A program made the position numbers and the translations under genes. Positions 48,844 through 57,576 of a DNA stretch of 64,000 nt are shown piece after piece; the first letter of the stretch is position 1; every line of letters starts with the position of its first letter. Below the pieces are notes generated by a model. The model was not told where the DNA came from and did no database searches. It worked only from the letters and a program-made list of their open reading frames with translations. Origin of the DNA: Streptomyces sp. WM6386 (GTDB taxonomy: Bacteria; Actinomycetota; Actinomycetes; Streptomycetales; Streptomycetaceae); assembly GCF_000972385.1 (NCBI RefSeq), contig NZ_JXTE01000005.1, positions 1-64,000 on the forward strand. Direction: 5' to 3'.

Positions 48844-49782
48844 GTGAGCAGCGCACCCCCCGCCCCCCGCGTCATCGCCGTCGTCGGACCGACCGCGGCC
48901 GGAAAGTCCGATCTGGGCGTTTTCCTGGCCCGACGTCTCGGCGGCGAGGTCGTCAACGCCGACTCCATGCAGCTCTACCGAGGGATGGACATCGGCACCG
49001 CAAAACTGACGCCCGAGGAGCGCGACGACGTCCCGCACCACCTCCTGGACATCTGGGACGTGACCGTCACGGCCTCCGTCGCCGAGTACCAGCGACTCGC
49101 GCGCGAGCGCATCGACGCGCTGCTCGCCGAGGGACGCTGGCCGATCCTGGTCGGCGGTTCCGGCCTCTACGTCCGTGGCGCCGTCGACAACCTCGAGTTC
49201 CCCGGCACCGACCCCGAGGTCAGGGCCCGGCTCGAGGAGGAGCTCACGCTCCGCGGCTCCGGCGCGCTGCACGCCCGCCTGGCCGCCGCCGACCCCGAGG
49301 CAGGCCAGGCGATCCTGCCCAGCAACGGCCGCCGCATCGTCCGGGCCCTGGAGGTCATCGAGATCACCGGCAAACCCTTCACCGCCAACCTCCCCGGCCA
49401 CGACTCGGTCTACGACACCCTCCAGATCGGCGTCGACGTGGCGCGCCCCGAGCTCGACGAGCGCATCGCGCGCCGGGTCGACCGGATGTGGGACGCGGGC
49501 CTGGTGGACGAGGTACGGGCGCTGGAGGCGCACGGGTTGCGCGAGGGGCGTACGGCCTCGCGCGCGCTCGGGTATCAGCAGGTGCTCGCGGCGCTCGCCG
49601 GGGAGTGCACGCTCGAGGAAGCGCGGGACGAGACCGTCCGTGCCACGAAGCGCTTCGCGCGCCGTCAGGATTCATGGTTCAGGCGCGATCCGCGGGTGCA
49701 CTGGTTGAGTGGGGCTGCGGCGGATCTCACAGAACTTCCGCAGCTCGCGCTGGCGTTGGTCGAACGACCGGTCACAGCCTGA
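48844..49782 (+). CDS. miaA: tRNA dimethylallyltransferase MiaA
   Basis: This enzyme transfers a dimethylallyl group from DMAPP to A37 of tRNA, the first step before MiaB. Its 312 residues carry the P-loop GPTAAGKS (15-22), catalytic region NADSMQLYRGMDIGTAKLT, GGSGLYVRG, and the tRNA-binding RRQDSWFRRD. GTG 48844 is preceded by GAGACT six bases upstream, consistent with a leaderless start. In S. coelicolor miaA supports translation of the rare TTA codon and hence development. Confidence 0.96.
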   Translation: MSSAPPAPRVIAVVGPTAAGKSDLGVFLARRLGGEVVNADSMQLYRGMDIGTAKLTPEERDDVPHHLLDIWDVTVTASVAEYQRLARERIDALLAEGRWPILVGGSGLYVRGAVDNLEFPGTDPEVRARLEEELTLRGSGALHARLAAADPEAGQAILPSNGRRIVRALEVIEITGKPFTANLPGHDSVYDTLQIGVDVARPELDERIARRVDRMWDAGLVDEVRALEAHGLREGRTASRALGYQQVLAALAGECTLEEARDETVRATKRFARRQDSWFRRDPRVHWLSGAAADLTELPQLALALVERPVTA

Positions 49783-49890
49783 TCACGTCCTGGCATCGGG
49801 ACGCTCAGGCCGTCATCCGGCCCTCCGGCGCCGTGCCATCATCGAGCTTCGATCGACCAAGTGGAGTCCGAGTTGGGAGGGCGCGTGGCG

Positions 49891-50394
49891 ATGGAGGCCG
49901 GCCCTCGCGACACCGCACAAGGCACCGAGCCCCTCACCGTCGACGGCGGTGAACCGGAGCAGGACGGAGACCGTCTGAGCCCCGACGGGCCCGACGACAC
50001 GCAGGGCGGTGTGACCGCCGACGGTCCCGAGCCCGAGGAGATGTTCGCGGGCGGCCCGGAGGTCGAGGTCGAGCTGCGCCCGCAGCGCCGAATGCGTATC
50101 TGGCAGCTCGCGCCCATCGTCGCCCTGGCCGCGGTCGGCTCCCTGATGTTCGCCTTCCCGCTGGCCTTCGACTTCGGCGACAGCGGGGCCGTGATCGCCA
50201 TGCTGGGCCTGCTGATCTGCTCCTGTGCGGCGGGGTGGGGCATGATGGCCGCCCGCCGGGTCGGTTACACATGGCCCGGGCTGCCGCAGCGGGGGTCCGG
50301 GCGACGTCCCGACTGGCGCGTGGTGCTGCTGTACGTCGTGATCGTGGCCGCGGTGATCGCGCTGGCCGTGTTCCGCGTGGCCCGGCTGCGCTGA
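49891..50394 (+). CDS. membrane protein of unknown function
   Basis: This 167-residue protein has an acidic, disordered N-terminal ~70 residues and three transmembrane helices (LAPIVALAAVGSLMFAFPLA; AVIAMLGLLICSCAAGWGMM; VVLLYVVIVAAVIALAVF). ATG 49891 lies nine bases after GGGAGGG; GTG 49885 and GTG 49861 are possible. It sits between miaA and dapF and may be co-transcribed with miaA. No family recognised. Confidence 0.65.
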   Translation: MEAGPRDTAQGTEPLTVDGGEPEQDGDRLSPDGPDDTQGGVTADGPEPEEMFAGGPEVEVELRPQRRMRIWQLAPIVALAAVGSLMFAFPLAFDFGDSGAVIAMLGLLICSCAAGWGMMAARRVGYTWPGLPQRGSGRRPDWRVVLLYVVIVAAVIALAVFRVARLR

Positions 50395-50465
50395 CCTTCA
50401 CGCGCGCGTGGCGTGACGTACGACCACGTACGCGTGGAGACGGCGTACGGCTGTCCGTGACCTGG

Positions 50466-50487
50466 TGTCGTACCCACCCCGTACGAT
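50466..50487 (+). promoter_or_regulatory. dapF promoter
   Basis: TGTCG, eleven bases, then TACGAT, ending six bases before the dapF ATG. The spacing equals the RecA-NDp core (TGTCR-N11-TAnnnT), but the gtg block reads TAC. The -10 and leaderless geometry are the firmer part. Confidence 0.4.
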
Positions 50488-50493
50488 CGAGGA

Positions 50494-51363
50494 ATGAGCA
50501 CGCGGATCGCTTTCCTCAAGGGTCACGGCACCGAGAACGACTTCGTGATCGTCCCGGACCCCGAGAACGCCGTCGACCTCCCCCCGGCCGCCGTCGCCGC
50601 CCTGTGCGACCGCCGCGCCGGCATCGGCGGTGACGGCCTGCTGCACGTGGTGCGATCCGCCGCCCACCCGGAGGCGCAGGGCATGGCCGCCGAGGCGGAG
50701 TGGTTCATGGACTACCGCAACGGCGACGGCTCCATCGCGGAGATGTGCGGCAACGGCGTACGCGTCTTCGCGCGCTACCTCCAGCACGCCGGGTACATCA
50801 CCGAGGGCGACCTGGCCGTGGCCACGCGCGGGGGCGTGAAGACCGTGCACCTCGCGAAGGACGGTGATGTCACCGTCGGCATGGGCACGGCCCGGCTCCC
50901 CGAAGGGGACGTCACCGTGAGCGTCGGCGAGCGCAGCTGGCCCGCGCGGAACGTGAACATGGGCAACCCGCACGCCGTGGCCTTCGTGGACGACCTCGCT
51001 CACGCGGGCAACCTGTACTCCCCGCCGCCCTTCAGCCCGGCCGCCGCCTACCCGGACGGGGTCAATGTGGAGTTCGTCGTCGACCGCGGCCCCCGTCACG
51101 TCGCCCTGCGCGTGCATGAGCGCGGCTCCGGCGAGACCCGGTCCTGCGGCACGGGCGCGTGCGCCGTCGCCGTGGCCACCGCTCGCAGGGACGGGGCCGA
51201 CCCGGCCGTGACCGGGACCCCGGTGACGTACACCGTCGATGTGCCCGGCGGCACCCTCGTGATCACCGAGCGGCCCGACGGCGAGATCGAGATGACCGGC
51301 CCCGCGGTGATCGTCGCCGAGGGCGAGATCGAACCGGAATGGCTGGAAAGCGCGGTCCGCTGA
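50494..51363 (+). CDS. dapF: diaminopimelate epimerase
   Basis: This enzyme converts LL- to meso-diaminopimelate for lysine synthesis; Streptomyces peptidoglycan itself uses the LL form. Of 289 residues, the two catalytic cysteines are Cys85 (MCGNGVR) and Cys218 (SCGTGACA). Substrate-binding Asn residues occur in NPHAVAFVDD and GVNVEFV. AGGA lies just before the ATG but within the predicted promoter, so it is likely leaderless. Confidence 0.96.
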   Translation: MSTRIAFLKGHGTENDFVIVPDPENAVDLPPAAVAALCDRRAGIGGDGLLHVVRSAAHPEAQGMAAEAEWFMDYRNGDGSIAEMCGNGVRVFARYLQHAGYITEGDLAVATRGGVKTVHLAKDGDVTVGMGTARLPEGDVTVSVGERSWPARNVNMGNPHAVAFVDDLAHAGNLYSPPPFSPAAAYPDGVNVEFVVDRGPRHVALRVHERGSGETRSCGTGACAVAVATARRDGADPAVTGTPVTYTVDVPGGTLVITERPDGEIEMTGPAVIVAEGEIEPEWLESAVR

Positions 51364-51652
51364 GCGCGTGAATCATGGGGTCCGTCGGCTCCGGTCGCTG
51401 GGATCCGCAGCTCCAGGCATCCGGAGCGATTCGAATCGACGGACTGTCGCCGGGTCAGCTGGCGCGAAATCGTAAACCTCGGAATCGTCGCTCGAATGGG
51501 TGATCCGTTTCACGCTCGACGAGAGGCGGTCAGCCGCGCGTGGTGGGCTCGGTAGCATCAAGCACCGGCCCGGACGGGGGACCGATGCCATCCCCTGAGC
51601 CGTGTCCGCCCTGGGGCACCCCGTCCGCCGGTTGACGCAGCCGGAGGTGCCC
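51364..51652. other. dapF-rshA intergenic region
   Basis: This 289-base region contains a perfect 12-bp palindrome CGATTCGAATCG (51427-51438) and a possible -10 TAGCAT (51553-51558). An open minus-strand frame of 46 codons (51373-51513) lacks a ribosome-binding site and is not annotated as a gene. Confidence 0.4.
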
Positions 51653-53770
51653 ATGAGTGCGGAGGCCACGAACCCCGCGACCCCAGGTCCGGTAACAGGG
51701 CCTGCGGCGCGCTGGCGGGCGCGGATCGACCTGCGCCGTCTGGGTCGCGCCGCCCTGCTCGGCCCCGCGACCCGCGACCGGCTGCCCGACGCCATCAGCC
51801 ACGTCGTCGAGGCCCACCGAGCCCACCACCCCGACGCCGACCGCGACATCCTGCGCCGCGCCTACGTCCTGGCCGAGTCCTCGCATCGCGGCCAGATGCG
51901 CAAGAGCGGTGAGCCGTACATCACACATCCGCTGGCCGTGACCCTGATCCTCGCCGAACTCGGCGCCGAGACCACGACGTTGACGGCGTCACTGCTCCAC
52001 GACACCGTCGAGGACACCGATGTGACGCTCGATCAGGTGCGGGAGCAGTTCGGTGAGGAGGTCCGCTTCCTCGTCGACGGTGTGACGAAGCTGGAGAAGG
52101 TCGACTACGGCGCCGCCGCCGAGCCCGAGACCTTCCGCAAGATGCTCGTCGCCACCGGCAACGACGTCCGTGTGATGTCGATCAAACTCGCCGACCGGCT
52201 GCACAACATGCGCACTCTCGGAGTGATGCGCCCCGAGAAGCAGGCGCGCATCGCCAAAGTCACCCGCGACGTCCTCATCCCGCTCGCCGAACGGCTCGGC
52301 GTGCAGGCGCTCAAGACCGAACTGGAAGACCTGGTCTTCGCGATCCTGCACCCCGAGGAGTACGAGCACACACGGGAGTTGATCGTCGACAACGCCTCCC
52401 GCGCCGACGACCCCCTCGCGGAGATCGCCGACGAGGTGCGCGGCGTCCTGCGCGACGCGGACATCCAGGCCGAAGTCGTCATCCGGCCCCGGCACTTCGT
52501 CTCCGTACACCGTGTGTCCCGCAAACGCGGCCGGCTGCGCGGCGCCGACTTCGGCCGGCTGCTGGTGCTGGTCAACGAGGACGCCGACTGTTACGGCGTG
52601 CTCGGCGAGCTGCACACCTGTCTGACGCCCGTCGTCTCGGAGTTCAAGGACTTCATCGCCGTACCGAAGTTCAACCTGTACCAGTCGCTGCACACCGCGG
52701 TCGCCCGCGGTGACGGCCAGGTCGCCGAAGTCCTCATCCGCACCCACCAGATGCACAAGGTGGCCGAGGCCGGCGTCGTCGCGCTCGCCAATCCCTACGC
52801 TCCTCCTACGGAGGAGTCCGCAGACGGCGAGCGCGAGGACCCCACGCGTCCTGGCTGGCTCTCCCGCCTCCTCGACTGGCAGGAGGCCGCACCCGACCCC
52901 GACACCTTCTGGTCCACCCTGCGCGAGGACCTCGCCCAGGACCGCGAGATCACCGTCTTCCGCCCCGACGGCGGCACGCTCGGCCTCCCCGAGGGGGCGA
53001 CCTGTGTGGACGCGGCCTACGAGCAGTACGGCGAGGACGCGCACGCGTGCATCGGCGCCCGCGTCAACGGTCGGCTGGCGACGCTCAGCACCGTTCTGCG
53101 GGACGGCGACACCGTCCAGCTGCTCATGGGCCAGGACCCGGCCTCCGAGCCCTCCAGAGAGTGGCTGGAGCACGCGCACACGCCCGCCGCGCGGATCGCC
53201 ATCCAGAGGTGGATCGCGACGCATCCCTCGCAGGAGGAGCCGCACGAGGTCGAGGAGCGCGATCCGGCCCCGCGCTCCGCCGTCGAAGCGCCGGCCGCGG
53301 ACGGTCCCGCCGCCCGCCCGGGCACCGCCGATGTCCTCGTCGACCCGCCCGGTGCGACCGTACGGCTGGCCGGGTGCTGCACGCCCGTACCGCCCGACGA
53401 CATCACCGGCTTCGCCGTGCGCGGGGGAGTGGTCACCGTGCACCGCGTCGGATGCGCCGCGGTGGCGCGTATGAAGGACGCGAGGCGCGCGGAGGTCGAT
53501 GTGCGCTGGGGCGACACCACTGAGTGCCGGGTCACGCTCTTCGCCGAATCGTTCGGCCGCCCTCATCTGCTCGCCGACCTCACCGAGGCCATGGCACTCG
53601 AAGGCGCCGAGATCGTCTCGGCGACCGTCGAACCCCCCACCCAGCAGCGCGTCCGTCACACCTATACGGTCCAACTCCCGGACGCGGCACTGCTGCCCGC
53701 GCTCATGCGGGCGATGCGGAACGTCCCGGGTGTGTACGACGTGAGCAGGGCGCAGACGACGGGCGTGTGA
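51653..53770 (+). CDS. rshA: RelA/SpoT homologue RshA
   Basis: This is a 705-residue RSH-type (p)ppGpp synthetase/hydrolase. The HD hydrolase domain (~65-215) keeps SSHRGQMRKSGEPYITHP, HDTVEDTD and KLADRLHNMRTL, so hydrolysis should work. The synthetase domain (~255-375) keeps EFKDFIAVPKFNLYQSLHT, although its first block (GADFGRLLVLVNEDADCY) is diverged from the usual DIYGIRVI. TGS (~420-490), a Zn-finger/RIS region (LAGCCTPVPPDDITGF) and an ACT domain close the chain. ATG 51653 follows CCGGAGGTGCCC. S. coelicolor has this second RSH, rshA, besides relA. Confidence 0.92.
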   Translation: MSAEATNPATPGPVTGPAARWRARIDLRRLGRAALLGPATRDRLPDAISHVVEAHRAHHPDADRDILRRAYVLAESSHRGQMRKSGEPYITHPLAVTLILAELGAETTTLTASLLHDTVEDTDVTLDQVREQFGEEVRFLVDGVTKLEKVDYGAAAEPETFRKMLVATGNDVRVMSIKLADRLHNMRTLGVMRPEKQARIAKVTRDVLIPLAERLGVQALKTELEDLVFAILHPEEYEHTRELIVDNASRADDPLAEIADEVRGVLRDADIQAEVVIRPRHFVSVHRVSRKRGRLRGADFGRLLVLVNEDADCYGVLGELHTCLTPVVSEFKDFIAVPKFNLYQSLHTAVARGDGQVAEVLIRTHQMHKVAEAGVVALANPYAPPTEESADGEREDPTRPGWLSRLLDWQEAAPDPDTFWSTLREDLAQDREITVFRPDGGTLGLPEGATCVDAAYEQYGEDAHACIGARVNGRLATLSTVLRDGDTVQLLMGQDPASEPSREWLEHAHTPAARIAIQRWIATHPSQEEPHEVEERDPAPRSAVEAPAADGPAARPGTADVLVDPPGATVRLAGCCTPVPPDDITGFAVRGGVVTVHRVGCAAVARMKDARRAEVDVRWGDTTECRVTLFAESFGRPHLLADLTEAMALEGAEIVSATVEPPTQQRVRHTYTVQLPDAALLPALMRAMRNVPGVYDVSRAQTTGV

Positions 53771-53788
53771 CGGGCTCGCCCTACCGAA

Positions 53789-54289
53789 CTACCGCTCGAA
53801 GGCTGTCTCGGCGAAGGAGCAGCCGCCGCGCTCGGCGTGGCCCAGGACGAGGCGGGGCGAGAGCCGGGGCGGCTGCCGGACGTACTGGCGGAAGCCGGGG
53901 GCGCGGAACCTGAGGTCGAACGCCTGCCCCTCCAGGTGCCACAGCGGCGTGTCACTCCACCCGGGCCGGTCGTCCTCGGGCGTCAGCCGGTGCAGCGCGT
54001 CGAGCTCCAGGTTCACGCCCAGCCCTCTGAAGTCGAGATCCCCTTCGAGATCCCAGATGTCGTCGAAGACGAGCGTCGACGGCGCGATCCAGAAGCTGAA
54101 GTGCGTCTCCGGCGGGACCGGGTGGACCCAGCGGGTGATGTAGTCGAGATCGAACAGCAGGCGCGGCAGCACGTCATCGGTGCGCTGTACGTACATGCCG
54201 TGCACGGTGACGTCGTGCCACCCCATCTGCTCGAAATCGGCGTCGCTCCAGACCGCCTTCGTGAGTCCGGACTCCTCGTACACGTCCAT
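53789..54289 (-). CDS. conserved hypothetical protein
   Basis: This 166-residue soluble protein starts at ATG 54289 (MDVYEESGLTKAVWSDADFE QMGWHD). It is rich in Trp, Asp and Phe, with beta-strand-like segments (THFSFWIAPSTLVFDDIWDL; GVNLELDALHRL). ATG 54379 and 54556 in the same frame would overlap the divergent peptidase gene. The Shine-Dalgarno is weak. Family not recognised; it resembles small uncharacterised actinobacterial proteins. Confidence 0.6.
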   Translation of the reverse strand: MDVYEESGLTKAVWSDADFEQMGWHDVTVHGMYVQRTDDVLPRLLFDLDYITRWVHPVPPETHFSFWIAPSTLVFDDIWDLEGDLDFRGLGVNLELDALHRLTPEDDRPGWSDTPLWHLEGQAFDLRFRAPGFRQYVRQPPRLSPRLVLGHAERGGCSFAETAFER

Positions 54290-54377
54290 GCCCGCATCCA
54301 ACCAGGCCGTTACCCGTTCGGGTGGGCCGGGTGCGAGTCGTCGCCCCACGGCACGCGCGCGCTGGTAGCCGTGGTGC

Positions 54378-55865
54378 ATGCTGCTCACCCCCCACGCCAG
54401 GAGCCCTCGCCGGCTGAAGGCGGCCGCGTTGCTCTCCTCCGCCGTCTGTCTCGTCGCCGCGAGCGCGCCCGACGCCCCGCTGGGCGTCGGCGACCGTCTC
54501 TTCCCGCACCTGGGCAACCCCGGGTACGACGTGGCGTCGTACGACCTCTCCTTCACCTATCCCGGCTCCAACAGCAAGCCGCTGAGGGCCGTCACCACGA
54601 TCGACGCCTGGACGACCACCGAACTGGACCGCATTAACCTCGACTTCGCCCACGGCAAGGTCGATTCGGTCGAGGTGGACGGCGAGCCCGCCACGTTCAC
54701 CGGCGCAGGCGAGGACCTGGTGGTCACGCCCGAGGAACCGCTGCCCGGAGGCAGTTGGATGCGGATCACCGTGAAGCACACCAGCGACCCCGTGTCCGCC
54801 CAGAACCGGGACGGCGGCTGGGTGCGGACCACGGACGGCCTCGCCATGGCCAACCAGGCCGACGCCGCCCATCTGGTGTTCCCGTGCAACGACCACCCCT
54901 CCGACAAGGCGATGTTCACCATCCGGGTCACCGCGCCCGACGGCTACACCGCCGTCGCGAACGGCCTGCCGGCCGGCGTGGACCGGGTCGCCGGGGAGAC
55001 CACGTGGACGTACCGGACCCAGCACCCCATGGCCACCGAGCTCACCCAGGTGTCCATCGGCCGCTCCACCGTGCTGCACCGCACCGGCCCGCACGGACTG
55101 CCGGTCCGTGACGTCGTGCCCACCAAGCACCGCGAGGCGCTCGAACCCTGGCTGGAGAAGACCCCCGACCAGATCTCCTGGATGGAGAGCAAGGTCGGCC
55201 GCTACCCCTTCGAGACGTACGGGCTGCTCATGGCCGACGCCGACACCGGCTTCGAACTCGAGACGCAGACCCTCTCTCTCTTCGAGAGAGACCTGTTCAC
55301 CCAGCCCGCCTACCCCAAGTGGTACGTCGAGTCGATCATGGTGCACGAACTCGCCCACCAGTGGTTCGGCGACAGCGTCAGCCCCCGTAACTGGTCCGAC
55401 CTGTGGCTCAACGAGGGGCACGCCACCTGGTACGAGGCCCTGTACGCCGAGGAGAAGGCCGACAGGCCCATGGAGACGCGGATGAAGGCCGCGTACGGCG
55501 CCTCGGACCGCTGGCGCGCCGCGGGCGGACCGCCGGCCGCGCCCAAGGCGCCGAATCCCGGCCAGAAGATCAGCATCTTCCGTCCCAACGTCTATGACGG
55601 CGCCGCGCTGATCCTCTACGCCCTGCGCGAGGAGATCGGCCGCCCGGCTTTCGAGGGCCTGGAGCGGGCCTGGGTGAGCCGTCACGAGGACGGCGTCGCC
55701 ACGACCGCCGACTTCGTCGCGCTCGCCGAGGAGATCTCGGGCCGCGACCTGGGGGGCTTCTTCCAGGACTGGCTCTACGGCGAGAAGACTCCGCCGATGC
55801 CGGGCCACCCGGACTGGAAATCGGTGGCGACGACGAAGGCGGCCACGGGGACAGCCGCGAAATAA
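54378..55865 (+). CDS. secreted M1 family metallopeptidase
   Basis: This 495-residue exported aminopeptidase-like protein has a signal peptide (~10-32, RRLKAAALLSSAVCLVAASA). The beta-sandwich N-domain is followed by the thermolysin-like domain with zinc site HELAH and the downstream Glu in NEGHA 18 residues on. An ESIMVHELAHQWFGD block is conserved. The usual GAMEN exopeptidase motif is replaced near DADTGFELET, so classical aminopeptidase specificity is doubtful. The C-terminal ERAP1 domain is absent, as in the short bacterial group. ATG 54378 is close to the divergent gene. Confidence 0.9.
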   Translation: MLLTPHARSPRRLKAAALLSSAVCLVAASAPDAPLGVGDRLFPHLGNPGYDVASYDLSFTYPGSNSKPLRAVTTIDAWTTTELDRINLDFAHGKVDSVEVDGEPATFTGAGEDLVVTPEEPLPGGSWMRITVKHTSDPVSAQNRDGGWVRTTDGLAMANQADAAHLVFPCNDHPSDKAMFTIRVTAPDGYTAVANGLPAGVDRVAGETTWTYRTQHPMATELTQVSIGRSTVLHRTGPHGLPVRDVVPTKHREALEPWLEKTPDQISWMESKVGRYPFETYGLLMADADTGFELETQTLSLFERDLFTQPAYPKWYVESIMVHELAHQWFGDSVSPRNWSDLWLNEGHATWYEALYAEEKADRPMETRMKAAYGASDRWRAAGGPPAAPKAPNPGQKISIFRPNVYDGAALILYALREEIGRPAFEGLERAWVSRHEDGVATTADFVALAEEISGRDLGGFFQDWLYGEKTPPMPGHPDWKSVATTKAATGTAAK

Positions 55866-56002
55866 GGCGATGACGAGACGGGCCGTGCCGTGCGACCATC
55901 TTCAGGTCGGCGCGGCACGGGACACGGGAATCTCCCGGGGTACTCGTGCGTTGTCACCAGTGACGGTCGCCGAATCGGCATCCCCAACGACGTAAGGACC
56001 CA

Positions 56003-57502
56003 ATGACCTCCTCTTCATCCCCTTCCCAGGACTCGCAGCGCTTCGCGCACACACACCCCGAAGGTCTTCGGGCCGATGCCCTGATGGAAGAGGACGTCGC
56101 CTGGAGCCACGAGATCGACGGAGAGCGGGACGGCGACCAGTTCGACCGCTCCGAGCGCGCGGCCCTGCGCCGCGTGGCAGGCCTCTCCACCGAGCTCGAG
56201 GACGTCACCGAGGTCGAGTACCGCCAGCTCCGCCTGGAGCGGGTCGTGCTCGTCGGCGTCTGGACCTCGGGGACCGCGCAGGACTCGGAGAACTCCCTCG
56301 CGGAGCTCGCCGCCCTCGCGGAGACCGCGGGCGCGCTCGTGCTCGACGGCGTGATCCAGCGCCGCGACAAGCCCGACGCCGCCACCTACATCGGATCCGG
56401 CAAGGCCACCGAGCTCAGGGACATCGTCCTGGAGACCGGCGCCGACACCGTCATCTGCGACGGTGAGCTCAGCCCGGGCCAGCTCATCCACCTCGAAGAC
56501 GTCGTCAAGGTCAAGGTCATCGACCGTACGGCCCTGATCCTCGACATCTTCGCCCAGCACGCCAAGTCCCGAGAGGGCAAGGCGCAGGTCGCGCTCGCGC
56601 AGATGCAGTACATGCTGCCGCGACTGCGCGGCTGGGGTCAGTCGCTGTCCCGTCAGATGGGCGGCGGCAAGGGAGGCGGCCTCGCCACCCGTGGTCCCGG
56701 TGAGACCAAGATCGAGACGGACCGGCGACGGATCCGCGAGAAGATGGCGAAGATGCGCCGGGAGATCGCGGACATGAAGACCGGCCGCGAGATCAAGCGC
56801 CAGGAGCGCAAGCGCAACAAGGTGCCGTCCGTGGCCATCGCGGGCTACACCAACGCCGGCAAGTCCTCGCTGCTCAACCGCCTCACCGGCGCGGGCGTGC
56901 TGGTCGAGAACTCCCTGTTCGCGACCCTCGACCCGACCGTGCGCCGGGCCGAGACCCCGAGCGGGCGGCTGTACACGCTGGCGGACACCGTCGGCTTTGT
57001 ACGCCACCTGCCGCACCACCTGGTCGAGGCGTTCCGCTCCACCATGGAGGAGGTCGGCGAGTCCGACCTGATCCTGCACGTGGTGGACGGCTCGCACCCG
57101 AACCCGGAGGAGCAGCTGGCCGCCGTGCGCGAGGTGATCACGGACGTGGGCGCCACCCGCGTGCCCGAGATCGTCGTGATCAACAAGGCCGACGCGGCGG
57201 ACCCGCTGACGCTCCAGCGGCTGATGCGGATCGAGAAGCGCTCCATCGCGGTCTCGGCCCGTACCGGCCAGGGCATCGAGGAACTGCTCGCCCTCATCGA
57301 CAACGAGCTGCCGCGGCCGTCGGTCGAGGTCGAGGCGCTCGTGCCGTACACGCTCGGCAAGCTCGTCGCCCGTGCCCACACCGAGGGCGAGGTGATCTCC
57401 GAGGAGCACACCCCGGAGGGCACCCTGCTCAAGGTCCGGGTGCACGAGGAGCTGGCGGCGGATCTCGCGCCGTACGTGCCGGTGCCGGTGTCGGTCGCCT
57501 GA
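56003..57502 (+). CDS. hflX: ribosome-associated GTPase HflX
   Basis: This is a 499-residue heat-shock GTPase that splits stalled 70S ribosomes. Features are the HflX N-terminal nucleotide-binding domain (~75-215, ELSPGQLIHLED and SREGKAQVALAQMQYMLPRL), a Gly-rich linker (GGGKGGG), a coiled coil (~235-272) and a G domain with G1 GYTNAGKS (281-288), G3 DTVGF and G4 NKAD. The first ~70 residues are an acidic extension. AAGGA precedes ATG 56003. The gene ends at a strong terminator. Confidence 0.96.
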   Translation: MTSSSSPSQDSQRFAHTHPEGLRADALMEEDVAWSHEIDGERDGDQFDRSERAALRRVAGLSTELEDVTEVEYRQLRLERVVLVGVWTSGTAQDSENSLAELAALAETAGALVLDGVIQRRDKPDAATYIGSGKATELRDIVLETGADTVICDGELSPGQLIHLEDVVKVKVIDRTALILDIFAQHAKSREGKAQVALAQMQYMLPRLRGWGQSLSRQMGGGKGGGLATRGPGETKIETDRRRIREKMAKMRREIADMKTGREIKRQERKRNKVPSVAIAGYTNAGKSSLLNRLTGAGVLVENSLFATLDPTVRRAETPSGRLYTLADTVGFVRHLPHHLVEAFRSTMEEVGESDLILHVVDGSHPNPEEQLAAVREVITDVGATRVPEIVVINKADAADPLTLQRLMRIEKRSIAVSARTGQGIEELLALIDNELPRPSVEVEALVPYTLGKLVARAHTEGEVISEEHTPEGTLLKVRVHEELAADLAPYVPVPVSVA

Positions 57503-57531
57503 CGGCCGTAGCTCGTCAGGAACGCCGTGAT

Positions 57532-57561
57532 GGCCCGCCCCCTTTCTGCAGGGGGCGGGCC
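57532..57561. terminator. bidirectional terminator after hflX
   Basis: GGCCCGCCCCCT pairs with AGGGGGCGGGCC over a six-base loop, 30 bases after hflX and 16 bases from the convergent protease gene's stop. Confidence 0.85.
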
Positions 57562-57576
57562 TTCAGCCTGCTCCGG

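Noticed and set aside
51373..51513. 46-codon minus-strand frame between dapF and rshA
   Set aside because: It begins with GTG but has no ribosome-binding site or promoter, and no recognisable motif; kept only as a note in the intergenic entry.
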